A stretch of DNA of 64,000 nt from Sanghuangporus weigelae (lineage: Eukaryota; Basidiomycota; Agaricomycetes; Hymenochaetales; Hymenochaetaceae), in assembly GCA_033182465.1 (NCBI GenBank), contig CP137323.1, positions 1,736,001 through 1,800,000 on the forward strand, written 5' to 3'. Every line of letters begins with the position of its first letter. Positions within the stretch are counted from its first letter, which is position 1. The notes under the pieces were generated by a model. It had not been told where the DNA came from, did no database searches, and worked only from the letters and a program-made list of their open reading frames with translations. Made by a program: the position numbers and the translations under genes. Positions 57,119 to 64,000 of this stretch are shown here, piece after piece.

Positions 57119-57434
57119 TTACAAGTCAATGTCTTCCCAGACACCCTTTTCACGACGTTCCTGCGAAGCAATACCTGCATTTTCGACGACTGGATCGATA
57201 TCCTCAACGTCATAACCGAGCGCGAGGTGAACTCGAAGCGCGACAGTAGTAACATCGCGCTGGAACGATTGCATTTCAAAGTCAGCCTCCTAGAGGATGA
57301 TTAACAACTCGAAACGGCACAGAGCATGCATCACTTACCTGAGCACGCCTCTTACGCTCCAAAATCCAATGATTTATGCCGAAAATCGCGACAATAACGA
57401 CAAAAACAGTAACAGCAGCGGCGACTTTCGACAT
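57119..57434 (-). CDS. Possible antisense small membrane ORF in the gypsy 3' region
   Basis: On the minus strand a start at 57434 opens MSKVAAAVTVFVVIVAIFGI, a single hydrophobic helix, followed by a basic patch (ERKRRAQ). A canonical donor (GTAAGT) and an acceptor (CTCTAG) about 50 bases later bound a likely intron, after which an acidic coding-like stretch continues to a stop at 57119-57121. This could be a host-derived passenger or an element accessory gene. Evidence is composition and splice signals only. Confidence 0.4.
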
Positions 57435-57558
57435 TTTGGAGCAGAGATGATGATGGTTTGATAGCAAAAATCAACCATCACTAGGCGACCCTTTATCCGA
57501 GCTTTCTCACGGATTAGGATGAACATTTCTCCGAAAGTTCATCTTAGGGGGGGTGTAG

Positions 57559-59070
57559 TGAAAGGATCCGCTCAAAAACTCGCATCAGGATCGACACGAT
57601 CAACAGATCTACACGATCAGCTTTCCAAACGCGACCGGTAACCAAGCCAGCTATCAAAGGCCCAAGCAATCGAGCGGCCTAGGCAACAGTAACCCGTTAC
57701 CACCCGAGCGCTAGAAGCACCGAAGCGGATACGTAATCCCGCTAACAGCTAACACCGCCGACCGCCTATTACCGCGGACTACCACTCTAACGCCGCCGAC
57801 CAAGCAACCAGAGCGACCTCGATCAAAAGAAGCGATCAAACTTCTTAGAAGTCCAGAAGCACAACTACTAAAGCCTAAACGCTAAAAGGCTAAAGGCTAA
57901 TAAGGTTTATGGAGACCTCACTGGCATTTCAGCACTGTCAAGTCTGTGCACGAGTTTACATGGTCCTTTATGAAGTATACTACTTAGTATGCACGGCAAC
58001 GGTTGGTACGCGTGACTGTCACATCGAAACCGAGCGACACCTTCAGGATACAATGCATTCCAATCCACCAAGCCCAATAGTACCCAAGAAACGAGAGGAA
58101 CTCACGATCACAACTCGGACCCCTCGAACTGCGAACCCGATAACTTGGAGAATGATTGGATGGTATAGACCGGAGTTGCACACACCATGTCCAGCATCTA
58201 CGATACAGGCAAACCTTTATTTACCGAGAGATGCGAACCTGGAAACCAAGCAATTACAACTCCTTATACAACGAAGGATATGGCGCTACATTCGAGATAT
58301 ACGATATGAAGGCAAAGCATGGCTAGTCACCAGAACCCAGCAGAACCCACCAGCAGAGCTTATGCAGTTCATGATATGCCTTGGACCATACTCTACACCG
58401 ACCCGACACCTTAACACTGACGTGCGGGTTATGCTTACCCTCGCTGGACCTCGAGATGAATTCCGAAGAATCACATACCGAGCAGCCTACATCGCTCCAA
58501 GAGCAAAGATGCCACTCAATGACGGCAATGACATCGTTATGGAGTACTGACAGTGGAGCATTCCATATCGGAGCACCACCTCTATTGTCTCAGTCAGCAA
58601 CTCCAAAGAATTCTGTCATAGTGGAGACGACCTTACAAAGATTGGAGCAAAGTGGAGCGAAGCGCAGCAGGATGACAAAGGAACAGATGTAATGGTGGAG
58701 GAAAGTGGAGTAAAGTGGAGACAGGATGAGTAAGAAATAGGACGGAAAATGGAATATCTGGGAGCATAAATAGTTGTAGGATTAGGCCCTCATTTCCCCA
58801 TCTTTCGATCCTCTTAACACACTGGTGTAAAGCTTGCCCTACAGCGAGCTATTACTGTGTGCTTTGTACTATCACGCCTCTTGGAAATCCCAATCTGCTT
58901 TACTATTACCTCGTATCTGAAAGCATCCATAACTCGGACCGCGACTAGGAAGGCTAGTAAGGGACCGCGTGGTACAGCCAGACGTGGGTAGATAAGATCA
59001 CCTCTGCACAACACACCGCTGCTTAGGCAAAAGGATCAAACCGGTGTAACCCCGGGCCTACTCCCTAACA
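57559..59070 (+). repeat. 3' LTR of the gypsy element
   Basis: 1512 bp, same ends as the 5' LTR and no difference noticed. A run of seven G at 57547-57553 just before it is the likely polypurine tract. Confidence 0.92.
57909..58550 (+). CDS. ORF inside the gypsy 3' LTR (213 codons), unknown
   Basis: Second copy of the ORF at 47134-47775, with the same deduced protein. In this position it lies downstream of pol and could be read from the genomic transcript only in part, because transcripts should end within the LTR. No recognised domain. Confidence 0.5.
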   Translation: METSLAFQHCQVCARVYMVLYEVYYLVCTATVGTRDCHIETERHLQDTMHSNPPSPIVPKKREELTITTRTPRTANPITWRMIGWYRPELHTPCPASTIQANLYLPRDANLETKQLQLLIQRRIWRYIRDIRYEGKAWLVTRTQQNPPAELMQFMICLGPYSTPTRHLNTDVRVMLTLAGPRDEFRRITYRAAYIAPRAKMPLNDGNDIVMEY

Positions 59071-62000
59071 CACGGTTACTTCTGCAGTCGAAGTATCGAA
59101 ACTTTTCAATATACGCGGACACGTTTCCGAATTCGATAAAACCTTAGATAAGTTACAAAATATCTATGGTTTACTCACACAACACAATAAGAAGCCGACA
59201 GACGATACGTACTTATCTGCGATACAAACTTCTACGCCACCGCAGTACGGCTACGTGTTCCAACAATTACAAGCGAGGATCGATTTTTATAACTCAACCC
59301 TTACCGCCAATCAACCACGCAGAACCGTAACCCCTGACGGCTTAATCGCCGAACTGCGTGCGGCTTTTGCAAATTACCAGGCGCAGAAGCAACCGTCAGC
59401 CACCCCAAGTACCTTTCGGGGGAGAGCAACATCATCACGAGGACGAATCTTTTCTTATCGATCACATTTTAACCGAGGAATGAATAGAAACACGAGTTAC
59501 CCGCAGCATGCGAACCCAAATTATCCCGGATCTACTACGCAATTCTGGAAAGGTCCTTGGGATAACCGAAACTATTTTCGAGGACGTGGTAGAGGCCGAT
59601 CAAACTTTACCTATAAACATTTTACGCCTCACACGCATGCCGTCACCGGAGCACCGCAATGCTTCAATTGCAAAAAGTTCGGACACATGTCGAAAGACTG
59701 CCGTGCTCCGCCGACACCCCAAACGTTAAAGATACGTCAATCTCGTCCTAATTCTACTGCGACTGCTTCTTTGATTACGCAAGCGTCGACGAATTATACA
59801 AATCCGAATGCGGCCGCTCAGGCAATAATCCCTTCTTACGCGCTACCACCATCTAACACTACTCGTATCGAAGAAGTCAACATGGCCAGTATGCGCTCAA
59901 AGACACCCGTTCTCCCGTCAGAATCCAACTTCACAGTCAATACACCGTCACCGACGACTCTCGATCTTTCGGATGACGAGAACCCGAAATTAAAACGAAC
60001 CCGAGAATGGACGAACACAACGAACCCTTTCGAACGACCCGTGAAACGTCAACAGACGATCGCTACCCAACTTGCCGCCGAATCATCATCCGGCACAAAT
60101 TTTGTCGATGATTTTTGGGAACAAATGACAATGCAACAGGACCCCAACGACGATGGCGTCCTTCTCGAAGGAAAATCCCTTTTCGACCTTATTGATCACG
60201 ACGCACCAATCTCGCCTTTCGCGAATGAACTTGCGAATCAAGATTTTATTGAAGAACACGGTTATCATCCAATGCACCTTAATTCCCCAACGAAGGAACA
60301 AATGGATGAATACGCAGCAATAATGTCCAAACGCGAAGGAAAGAGACGCGAAAAAGAAATCAATATTATCGAAAAAGCAATACCTGATGACGTGCCTATG
60401 GAATACGTCCAATCAGTAAGTCATACAATGGCATTATTAGATTCAGGAGCTAGCATTCATGTTACTCCTTATCAAAAAATTTTAACGAACCTTACTAATT
60501 GCGAACCAATTATAGTGCGAACCGCCGACGACACCGCCATCACCGTTTCTCAAAAAGGCGACATGAAAATTTTATTATTTAAAGTGAATAACAATTTTGT
60601 AACACCCGAAAATTGCACTATAATAAAACTATCAAATATTTATTATTCGCCAAAATTTAAATGCACGCTAATATCATTAGCTGAAATGTGTGATCAAGGA
60701 TTCAAATTTATTACCGAACAAGACATTTGCGTCGTAATGAAAAATAATAGACATCTCGGAACTATACAACGATCATATAAAAAATTATACGAAGTACACA
60801 CGTATAATGATCCAGAAATGAAACCAAACATTATAGCGACATTAACAATCGATGAATTACATAAAAAATTAGGCCATATCAGCTATGGTTACATACGAAA
60901 AATGATTAAAGACCACCCTGAAATAATAACTGAGAAAATTATAGACGACAACACAAATAAAAACTGTATCGATTGCACAAGAGCAAATATATCACGAACA
61001 ATAATACCACATCAAAGAAAATCACCGCTAGCAAATAACTTTGGTGATTTGATACATATGGATATTTGGGGACCAGCACCAACACTAGCGTTAAATTCGA
61101 TATCATATTTACTTACATTAGTTGATGATTCAACTAGGTGGTCAGAAATGCTACCGTTAAAACACAAAAGTGATGCATACACGGAATATATTAAATATAC
61201 AACTCAATTAAAATTACAAAATGGCGTAATAATTAAAATTCTTCAATCGGATAACGATGCTGTATTTTTATCTAAAGACTTTACTGATTACCTTGATTCA
61301 CAAGGAACTATCAGAAAATTAACTGTTCATGACACGCCACAGCAAAACGGAGTTGCCGAGAGAATGCATCAAACTATCTTTAATCATGTTAGATCTATGT
61401 TAACAGCAAAAAATTTACCACAACGATTATGGTATTATGCTGCACAGCATGCGTTATTCATTACTAATAGATCACCAAAAAGTGCTATAAACTTTGAAAC
61501 ACCATTCAAAGTACGCTTTAATGCAAATTATATATTAAATGGTCTCCACGAATTTGGACACGACGTTATATACAGAAAAGAAAATACAAACAAATTACAA
61601 AATAAAGGTGCACTAGGAAAATTTGTCGGATATGACTCAAACACAAAAGATGGCATATATGTCTATCACGACTCTAAAGTATCAACAGAAAGAAATGTCG
61701 AGTTCATCATTTCTAACGAAACTCGAACTCAAGGGGAGATAATAACGCAACCTGATAATAATAACGACAATCAAACATCATTAAAAGAAAGACTACAAAG
61801 ACATCGTGAACCATCTCGTAAGAAAAGAGAAGCAGGTCTAGCGATCGAAAAACAAGAAGATATTTCTATATTCTTAACAGAATTTAATAATGAAATAAAT
61901 AAAAGTATGAAAATACCAATAACATACTTAGACGCATTAAGAAGACCTGATCATGACAAATGGCGACAAGCCATGAAAAATGAAATAGACTCATTAGTAG

Positions 62001-63146
62001 AACATAACACATGGATATATGAATACCCACCGCCGAATACAAACATAGTGGGATGCAGATTTGTCTATAACATAAAATACAAAGCAGATTCCACAATCGA
62101 AAAATACAAAGCACGATTAGTAGCCCAAGGTTTTAGTCAAATTGATGGAATAGATTATTACTCGCAAGACACTTTTGCACCCGTCGCGAAGTTATCAACA
62201 GCTAGGTTATTATTACATTGGGCAGCGGCAAACGATTATGAAATACATCAAATTGATGTAAAATCCGCTTATTTATACGGAGAATTAAATCAAGATGAAG
62301 TCATCTACATGCGTACACCGCCAGGAAATTTTTGTAAAGATATTAAACCTGGCCAAGCATTAAGATTAAAAAAGGCATTATACGGATTAAAACAATCAGG
62401 AAGAAGGTGGTATAAAAAAATAAATGATATACTTAATGCAGCAGGATTAACAAGATCTGCTGAAGATTATGCCGTATTCTATGATAAATCGATATTCAAA
62501 CCGAATTTAATAACATTCATGCATGTGGATGATATAACTATAATAAGTCAAAATATTAATATAAAGAATGACTTAGTCACGAAGATACGAAAATTCGTTA
62601 ATCTAACAGACAATGGTGAGATCCATTGGTTATTAGGAATAGAAATGAAGAGAAACCGTCACGATCGAACAATACTATTAAGACAAAAGAAATATATCGA
62701 AGACATAACACTTAGATTTAATATTGAAACTGAAAGATTACGCCAAACTCCAATGGCGCCAGGAAGCAGATTAAAATCAAGCGACAATACAAGTTCACAA
62801 GAAACTAAATCGTTATTTATGAGTTTAGTCGGATCACTCCGATATGCTGCGGATGCAACTAGGCCCGATGTAGCTTATGTTGCAGGACAATTAGCAAGAC
62901 ATTTACATAATCCTGATGAAACACATGTTAATGTCGCTAGATATGCTTTATCATATTTAAACACAACCAAAAACAAATGGTTAAAACTTGGAGGCAAATA
63001 TCCACTAATAATAGATGGTTATTGCGATTCAGACGGTGCGGTAACAGAAGGCTATAAAGCTATTAATGGATATATATTCACCATAAGAAATTCATCATTT
63101 TCGTGGTCATCAAAAAGACAAGATTTGGTACCTGCATCAGTATATG
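59071..63146 (+). mobile_element. Ty1/copia piece: gag to RNase H, cut at both ends
   Basis: One long frame (ATG at 59255, open upstream to the junction) with a copia layout. Gag with a CCHC knuckle (CFNCKKFGHMSKDC), protease (LLDSGASIHVTPY), GAG-pre-integrase finger (HKKLGHISYGYIRKM ... CIDCTRAN), integrase (HMDIWGPAP, HDTPQQNGVAERMHQ), reverse transcriptase (YKARLVAQGFSQIDG, MHVDDITII) and the first part of RNase H. It is bounded by gypsy LTR 3' ends on both sides. The missing RNase H end is the inverted piece at 46441-46783; the missing gag start should lie beyond the window. AT-rich compared with the gypsy. Fossil, split by insertion and inversion; the interior frame looks open. Confidence 0.9.
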
Positions 63147-64000
63147 TGTTAGGGAGTAGGCCCGGGGTTACACCGGTTTGATCCTTTTGCCTAAGCAGCG
63201 GTGTGTTGTGCAGAGGTGATCTTATCTACCCACGTCTGGCTGTACCACGCGGTCCCTTACTAGCCTTCCTAGTCGCGGTCCGAGTTATGGATGCTTTCAG
63301 ATACGAGGTAATAGTAAAGCAGATTGGGATTTCCAAGAGGCGTGATAGTACAAAGCACACAGTAATAGCTCGCTGTAGGGCAAGCTTTACACCAGTGTGT
63401 TAAGAGGATCGAAAGATGGGGAAATGAGGGCCTAATCCTACAACTATTTATGCTCCCAGATATTCCATTTTCCGTCCTATTTCTTACTCATCCTGTCTCC
63501 ACTTTACTCCACTTTCCTCCACCATTACATCTGTTCCTTTGTCATCCTGCTGCGCTTCGCTCCACTTTGCTCCAATCTTTGTAAGGTCGTCTCCACTATG
63601 ACAGAATTCTTTGGAGTTGCTGACTGAGACAATAGAGGTGGTGCTCCGATATGGAATGCTCCACTGTCAGTACTCCATAACGATGTCATTGCCGTCATTG
63701 AGTGGCATCTTTGCTCTTGGAGCGATGTAGGCTGCTCGGTATGTGATTCTTCGGAATTCATCTCGAGGTCCAGCGAGGGTAAGCATAACTCGCACGTCAG
63801 TGTTAAGGTGTCGGGTCGGTGTAGAGTATGGTCCAAGGCATATCATGAACTGCATAAGCTCTGCTGGTGGGTTCTGCTGGGTTCTGGTGACTAGCCATGC
63901 TTTGCCTTCGTATCGTATATCTCGAATGTAGCGCCATATCCTTCGTTGTATAAGGAGTTGTAATTGCTTGGTTTCCAGGTTCGCATCTCTCGGTAAATAA
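63147..64000 (-). repeat. Inverted gypsy LTR, cut by the window edge
   Basis: Reverse complement of the 3' 854 bases of the LTR at 46784/57559, beginning TGTTAGGGAG on the plus strand. Nearly identical to the other two copies, with at least one substitution. ATATG (63142-63146) lies directly outside it and matches CATAT at 46779-46783 on the other strand. It is the end of a second gypsy copy that continues to the right. Confidence 0.9.

Larger units (their letters stand above)
46784..59070 (+). mobile_element. Ty3/gypsy chromovirus, complete-looking, 12.3 kb
   Basis: Two direct LTRs of 1512 bp flank an interior with gag, a pol polyprotein (protease, RT, RNase H, integrase, chromodomain) and several extra ORFs. 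The LTRs look identical wherever I compared them, so the insertion is very young. The major frames are open and I see no break in them. Flanking 5-mers (CATAT at left, CACGG at right) differ, which points to rearrangement rather than a simple insertion. A C-terminal chromodomain and a self-priming signal place it near the Tf1/sushi-type chromoviruses. Confidence 0.92.

Noticed and set aside
57554-57558. LTR start at TGTAG rather than TGAAAGG.
   Set aside because: The 5' LTR shares sequence only from TGAAAGG, and the ATATG duplication abuts that base, so TGAAAGG is the LTR start.

Overview
The window is nuclear DNA from a filamentous basidiomycete, most likely an agaricomycete. Genes are broken by many 45-70 bp GT-AG introns. 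The genes that can be recognised are fungal: FSH1 hydrolases, an OPT transporter with a long disordered N-terminus, a DUF6533 membrane protein and a FunK1-like kinase relic. The mobile elements are of types common in mushroom genomes. All identifications are by eye from motifs; no search was run.

The left part (1-30500) is mostly host genes. A chain of degenerate FunK1-like kinase C-lobes (1-2877, running off the left edge) is followed by about 2.2 kb without a gene that holds a near-perfect 31-bp inverted repeat. Next come a VIP36/ERGIC-53-type secretory-pathway lectin (minus), an unrecognised acidic/Ser-rich protein (minus), two tandem FSH1-type serine hydrolases (plus), a DUF6533 membrane protein (plus) and the nuclear import receptor transportin/Kap104 (minus). 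After a gene-poor stretch with relics lie a large oligopeptide transporter (minus), a 0.75-kb diverged tandem duplication and a J-like membrane protein (minus).

The middle part (30867-45100) holds two unusual loci. The first is a 6.3-kb DNA transposon with 34-bp terminal inverted repeats and 5-bp TAACA target duplications. Its single large gene has DDE/CxxH-like motifs and three introns that are nearly copies of one another. A 1.58-kb solo LTR sits inside it. The second is a TATA-driven membrane-protein gene (from 38329) followed by about six copies of an exon-intron-exon cassette, arising partly from a 2.3-kb tandem duplication.

The right part (46255-64000) is nested retrotransposons. A complete-looking Ty3/gypsy chromovirus (46784-59070) has two 1512-bp LTRs that look identical. 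It has a 213-codon ORF inside each LTR, a self-priming signal of the Tf1/sushi type, extra ORFs before gag and after pol, and a possible antisense small membrane ORF. It lies among pieces of a Ty1/copia element that now point in opposite directions, and a second, inverted gypsy LTR begins at 63147. The arrangement and the ATATG target duplication indicate two opposed gypsy insertions in one copia element followed by an inversion between them.
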